Shown: positions 36,105-45,532, counted from the stretch's first letter. The stretch is 64,000 bases of DNA from Alphaproteobacteria bacterium MedPE-SWcel (GCA_001874255.1 MPDC01000010.1:62001-126000); one strand, 5' to 3'. A program made the numbers and translations. The notes: generated by a model from the sequence alone, not told the origin.

Positions 36105-36542
36105 TCAGTCCTTTGCAGCAGGGTCTGCGGAGAGGTCAACGCCGGGCAGATGGACCGGCGGGATACGGGCGATGGATTGTTTGCGAAACACCACGGGGCG
36201 TTCGCGCCAGGGCACAAACCCATCCGTGGTGGCCGCATAGGCGGAGGTGCCAGCGACAATATCGTCGAGGTGGGTGTCGGGGTCGAGATCGCCGTAGATG
36301 TAGCTCCAGCGATCCGGGCCGCCGGACAAATGCAGGGTGCAGCCGCGGGAGCAGGCCGACAGGCATTCGACCCCGCGCACGGTGACGCCATCGGGCAAGG
36401 CAGCAGCGGCCAGACGTTCGGCCAGACGTTCGGTCAGGATCCGGCCCGGGCGGGTCGCCTCCGGGTCGGCGCCCGCGCGGCGGCAGGTGGTGCAGACGGT
36501 CAGGACCACCGGGTCTGCGGGCTGTGTCGGGCTATCACCCAT
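36105..36542 (-). CDS. DUF1636 family predicted metal-binding (thioredoxin-like ferredoxin) protein
   Basis: Predicted 145-residue protein with the family pattern VCTTCRRA near the N-terminus and VECLSACSRGCTLHLSG in the middle, giving Cys residues for a metal or [2Fe-2S] centre. The family is commonly found next to cobW in alphaproteobacteria, and its function is unknown. It is the first gene after the second cobalamin riboswitch, so it is B12-regulated together with cobW and cobN. A role in cobalt handling is inferred from position only. Confidence 0.88.
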   Translation of the reverse strand: MGDSPTQPADPVVLTVCTTCRRAGADPEATRPGRILTERLAERLAAAALPDGVTVRGVECLSACSRGCTLHLSGGPDRWSYIYGDLDPDTHLDDIVAGTSAYAATTDGFVPWRERPVVFRKQSIARIPPVHLPGVDLSADPAAKD

Positions 36543-36662
36543 GCGGCCTATACTCCTTCCTCTCGGGCGGGTGGGGCAGGCCAGAAGGGGGTTCTGCGGC
36601 CACGCGACGGTGGTGACAGGCCCTCAACCGGTCGCGGAACACCCCGTCCGCCGGTTCACGTC

Positions 36663-36880
36663 AGTCGTTGGCAGGTCTCCCGGCTTGCGGATGCCAGTGC
36701 CATGGCGGCGGCGCTGACGGTCTTCCCGCCTTCCCGGCTGTGCCTTGCGGCAGGGGCCAGTGGCGTCTGGAGACCTCTCCGGTCACGGTCGCGGGGGCGG
36801 CTGTGCTTGGGGGCGCTGGTGGCGGCCCTGTCACATTCCCTCTTCGCCCGAAGAACACGCCTTCGGGAACCAACAAAAAC
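36663..36880 (-). promoter_or_regulatory. Cobalamin riboswitch upstream of the main cob operon
   Basis: On the minus strand the B12-box AAGCCGGGAGACCTGCCAA is at 36668-36686, followed downstream by the DUF1636 ATG at 36542. The conserved CCCCGCGACCGTGACC lies at about 36781-36796 and GGGAATGTG at about 36830-36840. This is the order expected of the cobalamin riboswitch. The 5' end is approximate. The element is antisense to the upstream region of cobO, whose GTG start is at 36943. Confidence 0.92.
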
Positions 36881-36942
36881 CCCCTTGCGCCATGGCGGTA
36901 CTCTTTGTCAAGACATGGGGCCAAACAGCAGGAGTGAACCCC

Positions 36943-37590
36943 GTGAGCGACCAGACGTCATCGACGACCAAAAGCGACATTTCCGAAGAGGAAGCGGCGC
37001 GTCATGCTTCCAAGATGGCCAAGAAGAAGGCCGCGCGGGACAAGATGATGAAAACCAAGGACGGTGAAAAGGGCCTGATCATTGTGCACACCGGCCCGGG
37101 CAAGGGCAAATCCTCCAGTGGATTCGGGATGATCATGCGCTGCATTGCGCATGGGATGCCCTCGGCGGTGGTGCAATTCATCAAGGGGGCCTGGCAGACC
37201 GGCGAACGCACGCTGATCGAGGAAAACTTCTCGGATCTGTGTCAGTTCTATGCGATGGGCGAAGGGTTCACCTGGGAAACGCAGGACAAGGCCCGTGATA
37301 TTGCCGCCGCGCAAAAGGGCTGGGAAAAGGCCAAGGAGATGATCCTTGATGAGGCCAACACCATGGTTCTGCTGGACGAAATCAATATCGCCTTGCGGTA
37401 TGACTATCTCGACCTGCAGGAGGTTCTGGAATTTCTGGTGGAGCACAAGCCGGTGATGACCCATGTGGTGCTGACCGGGCGGGGGGCGAAGGACGAGCTG
37501 ATCGAGATCGCGGATCTGGTGACGGAAATGACGCAGATCAAACATCCGTTCCGGGCGGGCATCAAGGCGCAGAAAGGCGTCGAATTCTGA
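36943..37590 (+). CDS. cobO: Cob(I)yrinic acid a,c-diamide adenosyltransferase
   Basis: Predicted 215-residue ATP:corrinoid adenosyltransferase (CobO/BtuR/CobA-type). Features: HASKMAKKKAARDKMM, the P-loop IIVHTGPGKGKSSSGFGM, VQFIKGAWQTGE, MVLLDEINIALRYDYL and VVLTGRGAKDELIEIADLVTEM. The start is the GTG at 36943 with AGGAG 9 bases upstream; it gives the family N-terminus. It is transcribed away from the riboswitch-controlled cob operon. Confidence 0.96.
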   Translation: MSDQTSSTTKSDISEEEAARHASKMAKKKAARDKMMKTKDGEKGLIIVHTGPGKGKSSSGFGMIMRCIAHGMPSAVVQFIKGAWQTGERTLIEENFSDLCQFYAMGEGFTWETQDKARDIAAAQKGWEKAKEMILDEANTMVLLDEINIALRYDYLDLQEVLEFLVEHKPVMTHVVLTGRGAKDELIEIADLVTEMTQIKHPFRAGIKAQKGVEF

Positions 37591-37641
37591 GATCCGGCTG
37601 AGATCCGGCTGAGATCCGTCTGGGGTCTGTCTGGAGTCTGG
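37589..37641 (+). repeat. 11-bp tandem repeat overlapping the cobO stop codon
   Basis: Two identical units gagatccggct (37589 and 37600), then three progressively diverged ones to 37641. The first unit includes the last two bases of the cobO stop. A GC-rich CCGCGC/GCGCGG hairpin follows at about 37645-37672, without a T-run. Confidence 0.75.
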
Positions 37642-37778
37642 CACCGCGCGGCGCCACCTCGGGCGGCGCGGATCTGTCGGGGCAAGATCAAACTTCAGCT
37701 TGAGGACGCAGCCGTCCCGCCTACCTTGCAAAGGGCCATCACCGAAACTGGGGGTGCGCCTGAATTGGAAGGTCTGGA

Positions 37779-39437
37779 ATGAACGTGAATGAAAACCTCG
37801 CAAAAGTCGCCGTGGTCGGATTGGGGCCACGCGGACTGGGCGCGCTGGAGGCGCTGGGCGAGCGGCTCTTGCGCGATGGTCGCCGGATGTCGGTCGATGT
37901 GTTCGATCCTGCATCCTTTCCCGGGGCGGGCCCCAACTTCTGTCCCGAAGAGAGCCCGCTGTGCCTGTTGAATATACCGATCCGGGATATTGCCATTCGC
38001 CCGCCGTCCTTTTCGACCTGTGGTCGCTTTGCCGATTGGCTCGATCAGACACCGGACCCGGACAGTTTCCCCACCCGGGCCGATCTGGGGCGCTATCTGC
38101 AGGCCCGTCTGACCGATGTGTGCGGGCTGGACATCATGCCGGTGACCCTGCATCCGCAATGCGTGGAGCAGATTGAACCCTGTGCAGACGGCTGGAAACT
38201 GAACACCGGAGGGCGTTGGTTCGGCCCCTATGCCGAGGTTCTGTTGACCTTGGGCCAGCCCAGGACGGAGGCTGACGAACAGCTCGCGGACTGGACAAGA
38301 CACGCGCAACGTTCGGGGCTTCATCTGGCGGATGCCTATCCGGCCCGCCGATTGGAGGACCTGGCGCAGGGCTGGCAGGGACAGACGGCCGCGATACGGG
38401 GGCTGGCATTGTCGTCCTTTGACGTGTGCCGGGCGCTGACATCTGCGCAGGGCGGGCAGTTTCAGGCACAGGGATATATCCCTTCGGGCCGCGAACCCAA
38501 GCGTATCATTGCGTTTTCTCTGGATGGCAAACCGCCCTTTGCCAAGCCGGAAACGGAACAGATTGATGCGCGGTTCGAACCAATGGCGGCCGAAACCAAA
38601 GTGTTTGTCTCGGCGCTCGATCAGGCGGCGTCCTCAACTCCCGAAGCTGCGGCGGAGGTCATCAACGCTGCGGTGGCACCTGTGGTGATCCGGATTTTGG
38701 ATATCCCTCCGGCTTCTGACGGCGCAGACGAGATCATGGAGTGGCTGCAGACAGAATGGTCCGCGCCCTCGACACAGGAAACCGGCAGCCCGCGTGATAT
38801 TCTGCGCAGAGGCATCGAGCTTGCCGAAGGAAAGTGGCCGCCCACGATAGGCTATAGTGTCGGGCAAATCTGGCGAAAATGGCAGGACGCGTTTCGCGCA
38901 GGCTTCAATCCTGCGGCCGTTTCGGCTGAGACGGCCAAGGCCATCGTCGGGTTCGATGAAGGGTTGAAGCGATATTCCTATGGGCCGCCTGTGTCCTCGG
39001 CACGCGAAATGGAGGCTTTGATAGAGGCGGGCATTCTTGATCTGTCATTCGCCACCGACCCGGATATCGACCTGTCCGAGACCGGATGGAGACTGTCGTC
39101 AGGGGATGCGACGGTCGAGGCCGCGATCATGATCGATGCGGTTCTGCCCTCTCCCGACCTGTCGGCCGTGATTGCGCCGCTGGTGCCGGATTTGATCGAT
39201 AGCGGGCTGTTGCAGCCCGTCGCGGCCGGGCTGGCGGCGCAGACCGCGGCAGACGGACGTGTTTTCGACCAGCAGGGCGCTCCGGTTCCGGGGCTCTGTC
39301 TTTTGGGGCGTCTCGCGCTTGGCAGCGTGATCGCGGTCGATTCACTCCATGATTGTTTTGGCGAGGCGACCAGCCGCTGGGCCGCCGGAGTTCTGGCGCG
39401 GATCGCGGCGGGCGCGCAGCCTGTGGAACCAAACTGA
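37779..39437 (+). CDS. FAD/NAD(P)-binding protein (NAD_binding_9-like)
   Basis: Predicted 552-residue protein with an N-terminal dinucleotide-binding motif VAVVGLGPRGLGALEAL (about residues 10-26). Further family features are FPGAGPNFCPEESPLCLLNIP, the RPPSFSTCGRFADWL stretch, and a C-terminal ALGSVIAVDSLHDCFG. These match the FAD-NAD(P)-binding family, whose members are uncharacterised oxidoreductase-like proteins. It precedes a catalase gene by 72 bp in the same direction, hinting at a shared redox-stress role. Reaction and partner are unknown. Confidence 0.82.
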   Translation: MNVNENLAKVAVVGLGPRGLGALEALGERLLRDGRRMSVDVFDPASFPGAGPNFCPEESPLCLLNIPIRDIAIRPPSFSTCGRFADWLDQTPDPDSFPTRADLGRYLQARLTDVCGLDIMPVTLHPQCVEQIEPCADGWKLNTGGRWFGPYAEVLLTLGQPRTEADEQLADWTRHAQRSGLHLADAYPARRLEDLAQGWQGQTAAIRGLALSSFDVCRALTSAQGGQFQAQGYIPSGREPKRIIAFSLDGKPPFAKPETEQIDARFEPMAAETKVFVSALDQAASSTPEAAAEVINAAVAPVVIRILDIPPASDGADEIMEWLQTEWSAPSTQETGSPRDILRRGIELAEGKWPPTIGYSVGQIWRKWQDAFRAGFNPAAVSAETAKAIVGFDEGLKRYSYGPPVSSAREMEALIEAGILDLSFATDPDIDLSETGWRLSSGDATVEAAIMIDAVLPSPDLSAVIAPLVPDLIDSGLLQPVAAGLAAQTAADGRVFDQQGAPVPGLCLLGRLALGSVIAVDSLHDCFGEATSRWAAGVLARIAAGAQPVEPN

Positions 39438-39509
39438 AATCCGCGCGTTTGGAAGGGGAACGCAGTGTTCCGCCATCTGTTGAATGGCGGCCTTCCAGGA
39501 GACAGTTTT

Positions 39510-41618
39510 ATGGCAGATCACGAAAGGCTCTACCGCGCGACAGCGGAGACCCAGTCATCCACCGAAACCGTGGAACGACCGGTTGAGGTCGGCAACGGCG
39601 GCGAACCTCACCAGCGCGGGGATGGTCCTGTGTTGACGACATCACAGGGGGTGCCGGTCAGCGACAACCAGAACACCCTGCGTGCGGGGCCGCGCGGTCC
39701 GGCGCTCATGGAGGATTTTCATTTCCGCGAAAAGATCTTTCATTTTGACCACGAACGTATCCCGGAGCGTGTCGTGCATGCGCGCGGCTATGGGGCGCAT
39801 GGCTATTTCGAGACGACAGAAGACCTGTCGGATCTGACCTCTGCGCATTTGTTTCAGGAAAAAGGGCGCAGGGTCCCTGCTTTCGTGCGGTTTTCGACCG
39901 TGGCGGGGAACAAGGGCTCGGTCGATCTGGCGCGCGACGTGCGCGGCTTTGCGGTCAAGCTTTATACCGAGGAGGGCAACTGGGATATCGTCGGCAACAA
40001 TATTCCTGTCTTCTTCATTCAGGATGCCATGAAGTTTCCGGACCTTGTGCACTCGGTCAAGGAGGCACCGGACCGCGCGTTTCCACAAGCTCAATCGGCG
40101 CATGACAATTTCTGGGATTTCATCTCGTTGATGCCGGAATCGATGCACATGATCATGTGGGCGATGTCGGACCGGGCGATCCCGAGGTCGTTCCGCTTCA
40201 TGGAAGGTTTTGGCGTGCACACCTTCCGGTTTGTGAATGCCGAAGGCAAAGGCCAGTTCGTGAAATTCCACTGGAAACCGAAACAAGGTCTCCAATCCGT
40301 CATCTGGGACGAGGCCGTCAAGATCAATGGCGCGGACCCCGATTTCCATCGTCGCGATCTCTGGGCGGCCATTCAGAACGGCGACTATCCGGAATGGGAA
40401 CTTGGCGTTCAGGTCTTTGACGACGACTTCGCGGACAGTTTTCCTTTCGATGTGCTCGATGCAACCAAGCTGATCCCCGAAGAAGACGTGCCTGTTCGCA
40501 TCGTCGGGCGCCTGGTTCTTGACCGCGTTGTCGACAACTTCTTTGCCGAGACAGAGCAGGTGGCATTTTGTACGCAGAACATCGTGCCTGGGATCGATTT
40601 CACCAACGACCCATTGCTGCAGGGGCGTAACTTTTCCTACCTTGATACGCAGACCAAGCGGTTGGGCGGGCCGAATTTCACCCATATTCCGATAAACGCT
40701 CCGAAATGCCCGTTTCATCATTTTCAGCAGGACGGGCACATGGCGATGCACAATCCCGCTGGGCGCGCCAACTACGAGCCCAACAGCTGGAGCGAAGGCG
40801 GCCCGCGTGCGGATGCCGAGCGAGGGCACCGCTCCTACGCCGAGAATGTCGACGGGGAAAAGCGCAAGGCGCGCGGTGAGCTGTTCGCAGATCACTACAG
40901 CCAGGCGCGACAGTTCTTTCTCAGCCAGACCGAAGTCGAACAAAGCCACATCGCCGACGCCATCGTTTTCGAACTGTCCAAGGTTGAAACTCCGGCGATA
41001 CGGGAGCGATTGGTGGCGCATCTGCCGAATATCGACGCGGATCTGGCCAAGGCCGTGGCGGATGGTCTCGGTCTGAAGGGGGTGCCTGCGGCCCATGAAC
41101 CAGCGCGGGAGCCGGTCAAAGATCTTCAGACCTCGGAGGCCTTGTCGATCCTGAAAAATGGTCCCGAGAGCTTCGCCGGGAGAAAAATGGGCATGCTGTT
41201 GACCGACGGTATCGAGGACGAGCTGCTTGACAGCATGATCGATGCGGTCAAGGAGGCTGGCGGTATGGTCGAGATCGTCGCGCCAACCATCGGTGGGATC
41301 GTGACGGCCAATGGCAAGAACGTCCCGGCGCAGCAGAAGATAGATGGCGGTCCGTCGGTTCTCTATGATGCGGTGGTGATCTTGGTTTCCGAAGAGGGAG
41401 CCGACGAATTGAAAGAGATGCACGCCGCCAAAACTTTTGTCGCGGATGCCTTTGCCCATGGCAAGTTCATGGCTGTTGGCGACGCGGGTGCGGAGCTGCT
41501 GAACGCGGCGGGCGTCACCGAACCGGACTCTGGTGTGCAATCCCTGTCGAAAAAGAGTGATGCCAAGGCCTTTGTGTCCACATGTGCCAAAGTGAGGCAT
41601 TGGGACCGCTTGGCATAA
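39510..41618 (+). CDS. katE: Large-subunit catalase (HPII/KatE type)
   Basis: Predicted 702-residue heme catalase. Catalytic His is in [11 protein letters not shown] (H90). The proximal heme ligand Tyr is in RNFSYLDTQ (Y377), and the clade-2 core [24 protein letters not shown] is clear. Beyond residue about 540 there is the extra flavodoxin/DJ-1-like C-terminal domain ([17 protein letters not shown] onward) found only in large-subunit catalases. Start at 39510 has CAGGAG 9 bases upstream. It decomposes hydrogen peroxide in the cytoplasm. Confidence 0.96.
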   Translation: MADHERLYRATAETQSSTETVERPVEVGNGGEPHQRGDGPVLTTSQGVPVSDNQNTLRAGPRGPALMEDFHFREKIFHFDHERIPERVVHARGYGAHGYFETTEDLSDLTSAHLFQEKGRRVPAFVRFSTVAGNKGSVDLARDVRGFAVKLYTEEGNWDIVGNNIPVFFIQDAMKFPDLVHSVKEAPDRAFPQAQSAHDNFWDFISLMPESMHMIMWAMSDRAIPRSFRFMEGFGVHTFRFVNAEGKGQFVKFHWKPKQGLQSVIWDEAVKINGADPDFHRRDLWAAIQNGDYPEWELGVQVFDDDFADSFPFDVLDATKLIPEEDVPVRIVGRLVLDRVVDNFFAETEQVAFCTQNIVPGIDFTNDPLLQGRNFSYLDTQTKRLGGPNFTHIPINAPKCPFHHFQQDGHMAMHNPAGRANYEPNSWSEGGPRADAERGHRSYAENVDGEKRKARGELFADHYSQARQFFLSQTEVEQSHIADAIVFELSKVETPAIRERLVAHLPNIDADLAKAVADGLGLKGVPAAHEPAREPVKDLQTSEALSILKNGPESFAGRKMGMLLTDGIEDELLDSMIDAVKEAGGMVEIVAPTIGGIVTANGKNVPAQQKIDGGPSVLYDAVVILVSEEGADELKEMHAAKTFVADAFAHGKFMAVGDAGAELLNAAGVTEPDSGVQSLSKKSDAKAFVSTCAKVRHWDRLA

Positions 41619-41988
41619 CCATCTGATCGGCCCCCTCGGCCTGTGATTTCAGGGTCTGCGGCGGCGCTCTGCAGATCCTGACCCCCTTGGCGCCAGCGCG
41701 TGAAAGACATCATATGCCTTTGATGTGGAGCCTGAAACGAATGGGGCCAGTAAAAATGGGGCCAGTAAATTTGCGGCGGCGCGTCTTCTGGCGCGCCGTC
41801 GATGTCGGCTTTTGTCACGTACCTGCGCCTGACCGCTGTGTCACCCGAGGCCGCCTGCGCGCAGGGATTTCCCTGCAAGGCCGAACAATGCGTCCTGTGG
41901 CACGCGGGGAAAATGCAGGTGACGCTCGCGTCGTTCTGCAGTACCGTTTTTATGCTACACACGTTATGCGATTTAAAAAGGGCGTCAT
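41619..41988. other. Intergenic region with hairpin after katE
   Basis: A 10-bp stem with one G-T pair and an 11-base loop at 41650-41680 lies 32 bp after the katE stop. It may terminate katE although no T-run follows. A short direct repeat, atggggccagtaaa, occurs at 41741 and 41757. The 40 bp before the kinase gene are AT-rich (near 41945-41980) and may hold its promoter. No gene is supported. Confidence 0.45.
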
Positions 41989-43176
41989 TTGAATACTTCG
42001 ACAGCAACCCATGATTTCCAGGCTGACATCGACGCGATTGGTCGCAGCCAGATCATTCCGACCCTTCTCGAGACTGTGCTGTTGGCGACGGGAATGGGAT
42101 TTGCTGCCGTGGCGCGCGTGACCGAAGCCCGGTGGGTCACCTGTAGCGCTCTGGACCAGATTTCCTTTGGGCTGACCCCTGGTGACGAGCTGGAGGTCGA
42201 GACGACGCTCTGCCACGAAGTGCGGCAGTTCGATCAGGAGATCGTCATTGACGACGTGCGGCACGACCCGCTCTACCAGAACCACCATTGCCCGCAGCGC
42301 TATGGGTTTCGCAGCTATATCTCCATTCCGATCCGGCAGGCGGATGGGACGTTCTTCGGCACGATCTGTGCGATTGATCCGGAGCCGCGTCAGCTCAGGG
42401 ACGACCGGGTTCTGGGGATGTTTCGACTGTTTGCCCAGATGATCGCCGAGGCGCTGGACGCTGATGAAGCATATGCCCAAAGCCAATCCGCGCTTTCGCA
42501 TGAACGGGAACTTGCCTCGTCACAAGAGCAGTTCATTGCCATCCTGGCCCATGACCTGCGCAATCCGGTCGGTGCCTTGTCCGCGGGTTTGCGCATGATC
42601 GAACGGCGCGATATCGACGACAAGGCCGCAGAATTGGTCCAGCTGATGCGGGGATCCGTGAACCGCATGGGGTTGCTGATTGAAAACCTTCTCGATCAAG
42701 CGCGCAAACGGAGCGGCGGGGGGATTTTGATCGAACGCGTCGTGGCCCACGATCTCGACAGGTCGCTGGCACAGATCGTGTCGGAGTTTCAGGCCGTCGC
42801 GCCGGAGCAGGTTATTCAGGCAAACATTCATATCCCCGATCCGGTTCAGTGTGACGTCCCCAGGATCTGTCAGCTGTTTTCCAATCTTCTGAGCAATGCC
42901 GTCTCCCACGGGCGTCCGGGCCTGCCGATCGAAGTCAGCGTGTCCACGCAAAGCGACAGGTTTGCCCTGTCGATTTCCAACTACGGCGATCCCATCCCGG
43001 AGGATCAGTTGCCGAGTCTGTTCGAACCGTTCAAGAAGGGCCCCAATCGTCCGGAGCGCAACGGGTTGGGGCTGGGTCTCTATATTGCATCGGAAATTGC
43101 CAAGGGGCATGGCGGCACGTTGTCCGTGTCTTTTGATGACGAGCGGAACACGTTTTCATTCGTGATGGAAATGTGA
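41989..43176 (+). CDS. GAF-domain sensor histidine kinase
   Basis: Predicted 395-residue cytoplasmic kinase without membrane helices. It has a GAF domain (about 20-165: LCHEVRQFDQEIVIDDVRHDP, SYISIPIRQADGTFFGTICAID). The H-box is ILAHDLRNPVGALSAG, the N-box LFSNLLSNAVSHG, and the G-boxes NYGDPIPED and GLGLGLYIASEIAKGHGG. The start appears to be the TTG at 41989, since the next in-frame ATG would remove part of the GAF domain. No response regulator is adjacent except the ANTAR protein NasT 0.4 kb downstream, which is not a classical partner. The signal is unknown; GAF domains may bind heme, nucleotides or bilins. Confidence 0.92.
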   Translation: MNTSTATHDFQADIDAIGRSQIIPTLLETVLLATGMGFAAVARVTEARWVTCSALDQISFGLTPGDELEVETTLCHEVRQFDQEIVIDDVRHDPLYQNHHCPQRYGFRSYISIPIRQADGTFFGTICAIDPEPRQLRDDRVLGMFRLFAQMIAEALDADEAYAQSQSALSHERELASSQEQFIAILAHDLRNPVGALSAGLRMIERRDIDDKAAELVQLMRGSVNRMGLLIENLLDQARKRSGGGILIERVVAHDLDRSLAQIVSEFQAVAPEQVIQANIHIPDPVQCDVPRICQLFSNLLSNAVSHGRPGLPIEVSVSTQSDRFALSISNYGDPIPEDQLPSLFEPFKKGPNRPERNGLGLGLYIASEIAKGHGGTLSVSFDDERNTFSFVMEM

Positions 43177-43374
43177 CTGGCCCGCGCATTGGGGGGCAAC
43201 CTGTGTCAGTATACAAATGGGGGAGGGGGCGCCACGCCGACCTGTGTTCTCAGGGTTCGGACCATGCGCTTTCGTCCGGGCCGCCGCTCGTGTCGCCGGT
43301 GACGCACTAGAGCGTCGCCCGTCGGGGCGCATCACGGTATTCCGTCGTCGTCACAACAAGAACGCCGCATCTTG

Positions 43375-43486
43375 TGATGAGGCTCGCGTGATGTGGCTCG
43401 CGTGATGAGGCCCTCGTGATGAGGCTCGCGTGATGAGGCCCTCGTGATGAGACCAGGGCGATGAGACCAGGTCGATGAGGCCGGGC
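43375..43486 (+). repeat. 14-bp tandem repeat, 8 copies, upstream of nasT
   Basis: Eight contiguous 14-bp units of the type tgatgaggctcgcg. The first five share TGATG(A/T)GGC with alternating ctcgcg/cctcg ends, and the last three are diverged. The period is not a multiple of three and no spacers exist, so it is neither coding nor CRISPR. It occupies most of the 420-bp gap between the kinase gene and nasT. I see no other feature there. Confidence 0.9.
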
Positions 43487-43596
43487 CGCCTATTCTGTAA
43501 CCACTCTGGCCATTCCTGCCGATCAGATTGACGCCGGAGGTTCATATCGGGGCGAATTCGCTTGTCCGCTCCACGCTGCCTTGGCATGCAGCGCCC

Positions 43597-44181
43597 ATGG
43601 AGCCCAAACTTACCATTGTCGTTGTCGAGGACGACCGAGACCGCGCGATTGCGATCGTTGACGCGCTCAGGATGGCTGGCGATCACGACGTGGTGGTGAT
43701 TGCCAATGCCAGTGGTCTTGCGCGCAGGATCGTCGCCCATGCGCCCGACATCGTGCTGATCGACATCGACAACCCGACGCGCGACATGCTTGAGGAACTG
43801 ACGCTGGCCTCCGGACCTCTGGAGCGGCCGGTTGCGATGTTTGTCTCCGGCGAGGCGGGCGGGCTGGCCCGGGCCGCGATCGAGGCCGGTGTCTCGGCCT
43901 ATGTCGTCGACGGCCTGTCCCCGGAACGCGTCAAACCGGTGATGGACACGGCCATCGCCCGGTTCCGCATGGTCAAACAGATGCGCACGGAACTGGCCGA
44001 GACCCGCCGGGCGCTGGAAGAGCGCAAGGTCCTGGATCGTGCCAAGGGACTTTTGATGAAGGCCAAAGGCATTGACGAGGACGCGGCCTATGCGCTGTTG
44101 CGCAAGACGGCAATGGATCAGGGGCGCCGTGTGGCGGATGTCGCAGAGGCATTGGTGACGGCATCGGAGTTGTTGCGATGA
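43597..44181 (+). CDS. nasT: NasT, ANTAR-domain RNA-binding antiterminator
   Basis: Predicted 194-residue regulator. The N-terminal pseudo-receiver has EDD (11-13) and a candidate phospho-acceptor position D56 in IVLIDID. The C-terminal ANTAR domain (about 130-185) has ERKVLDRAKGLLMKAKGIDEDAAYALLRKTAMDQGRRVADVAEAL. In known NasT proteins ANTAR binds paired hexaloop hairpins in the leader of nitrate assimilation operons and prevents termination. The start at 43597 gives the family N-terminus although no clear ribosome site is present. It overlaps nasS by ATGA. Confidence 0.95.
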   Translation: MEPKLTIVVVEDDRDRAIAIVDALRMAGDHDVVVIANASGLARRIVAHAPDIVLIDIDNPTRDMLEELTLASGPLERPVAMFVSGEAGGLARAAIEAGVSAYVVDGLSPERVKPVMDTAIARFRMVKQMRTELAETRRALEERKVLDRAKGLLMKAKGIDEDAAYALLRKTAMDQGRRVADVAEALVTASELLR

Positions 44182-45353
44182 AGACGGTCACTTTGCCGGT
44201 TGCCTATATGCCGCTTGTGGATGCGGCGCCGTTGATCGTGGCGCAGGAAATGGGCTTTGCCGAATCCGAAGGGATTGCGCTGGATCTGATCGCCGCCCCC
44301 TCCTGGTCTTCGGTGCGCGATATGTTGGCCTTCGGGCGTGTGGATGCGGCGCATTTGCTCTCCCCCGTGCCGGTCGCCATGGCGCTTGGGCTGGGGGGGG
44401 TCACAACGCCGGTTTCGGCGGTCATGGTGCTGTCGATGAACGGCAATGTCATCGGTGTGGGCCGCACGCTGGAGGCGCGGCTGCGCCAGAATGGCTATGG
44501 CTTTGACTTTTCCGATGCCGCCGCTGCGGCTCAGGCCTTGGCACAGGTCGCCGAGGGGCCGATGGTGTTTGGGGTTCCGTTTCCCTTTTCAATGCACACC
44601 GAGCTGTTGCGGTATTGGTTCGAACAGACCGAACTGGGCGGCACGGCGGTCGAAATCCGCACGGTTCCGCCGCCGCTGATGGCCGAAGCACTGGCTGCGG
44701 GCGATATCGATGCCTTCTGCGTGGGCGAGCCCTGGGGATCTGTTGCCGTCGACCAGGGGTCCGGGGCGTTGTTGCTGCCCGGCAAGGCGATCTGGTCTTT
44801 CGCGCCGGAAAAGGTCCTTGCGGTCCGCACCGATTGGGCCGAGACCGAACCGCATCTGCTGCGCCGTCTGATGCGTGCGGTCTGGACCGCAGGTCAGTGG
44901 TTGGCGCAGCCCGATGCCCGGACGGCGGCTGCGGAGATCTTGTCGAGAAAGACCTACCTTGATGTGTCGCCGGAATTGATCGACAGGGCCCTGCACGGAC
45001 GCTTTACGATTTCTGGCCATGCCGAACAGCGCGAAGTCCCCGGTTTTGTCGAGTTCCACGAAGGCGCTGCGAGCTTCCCATGGCGCAGCCAGGCCCGGTG
45101 GATGGCTCACCGGCTGAGCCTGCGTCACGGACTCCCGCCCGAGGCAGCGATGGACACGGCGGCAGAGGTCTATCGCAGCGATCTATATCGCGGTCACATG
45201 GTTGCGGGAGATGCGGATATGCCTGGCGCCTCGGAAAAGCTCGAGGGCTCGATTCGCCATGCCACCGCCGTCGCCTCGCAGAAAGGTCAGCTGACTTTGC
45301 TGCCCGACTCGTTCTTTGATGGGCGCGTTTTTGATCCAGACGCGGAAAGCTGA
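44178..45353 (+). CDS. nasS: NasS, cytoplasmic nitrate/nitrite sensor
   Basis: Predicted 391-residue protein of the NrtA/NasF binding-protein fold but without a signal peptide (it begins MKTVTLPVAYMPLVDAAPLI). Conserved pieces are VGEPWGSVAVDQG and a central FGVPFPFSMHTELLRYW. In characterised systems NasS binds NasT without nitrate and releases it when nitrate or nitrite is bound. The direct translational overlap with nasT and the ANTAR-type leader after it support this role. Confidence 0.93.
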   Translation: MKTVTLPVAYMPLVDAAPLIVAQEMGFAESEGIALDLIAAPSWSSVRDMLAFGRVDAAHLLSPVPVAMALGLGGVTTPVSAVMVLSMNGNVIGVGRTLEARLRQNGYGFDFSDAAAAAQALAQVAEGPMVFGVPFPFSMHTELLRYWFEQTELGGTAVEIRTVPPPLMAEALAAGDIDAFCVGEPWGSVAVDQGSGALLLPGKAIWSFAPEKVLAVRTDWAETEPHLLRRLMRAVWTAGQWLAQPDARTAAAEILSRKTYLDVSPELIDRALHGRFTISGHAEQREVPGFVEFHEGAASFPWRSQARWMAHRLSLRHGLPPEAAMDTAAEVYRSDLYRGHMVAGDADMPGASEKLEGSIRHATAVASQKGQLTLLPDSFFDGRVFDPDAES

Positions 45354-45463
45354 CCAAAAAACGGGCAAATTCATGCGCCGCATCACGGGAATGAACCACC
45401 AGCGCCGCAGCGCAGAAGTTTTCTCTGGAACGCGGCCCTGGGCTTCTTCATATCTTAAGGCAC

Positions 45464-45532
45464 CGGCTCACAATGGCGTGCGCCGATCCGAATTTCTCCC
45501 AATGACAGGGAAACGCTGAGCAAGGTCGCTCA
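45464..45532 (+). promoter_or_regulatory. Candidate ANTAR (NasT) target: two hexaloop hairpins in the nitrate operon leader
   Basis: Hairpin 1 at 45464-45485 has a 7-bp stem with one mismatch and loop AATGGC. Hairpin 2 at 45517-45532 has a perfect 5-bp stem TGAGC/GCTCA and loop AAGGTC. Both loops are six bases with A at position 1 and G at position 4, the rule known for ANTAR target RNAs. The 3' arm of hairpin 2 overlaps the base of the downstream terminator stem, so the two are mutually exclusive. The 31-base linker is longer than in many examples. Confidence 0.78.

Noticed and set aside
39642-41600. Long minus-strand frame opposite the catalase gene
   Set aside because: The catalase on the plus strand has all catalytic residues; the antisense peptide has no domain.
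41687-41992. Plus-strand frame before the histidine kinase gene
   Set aside because: It has a repetitive, low-complexity start, no ribosome site and no recognisable protein; more likely leader/promoter sequence.
43375-43486. CRISPR array
   Set aside because: Units are contiguous 14-mers with no spacers, and no cas genes are near.
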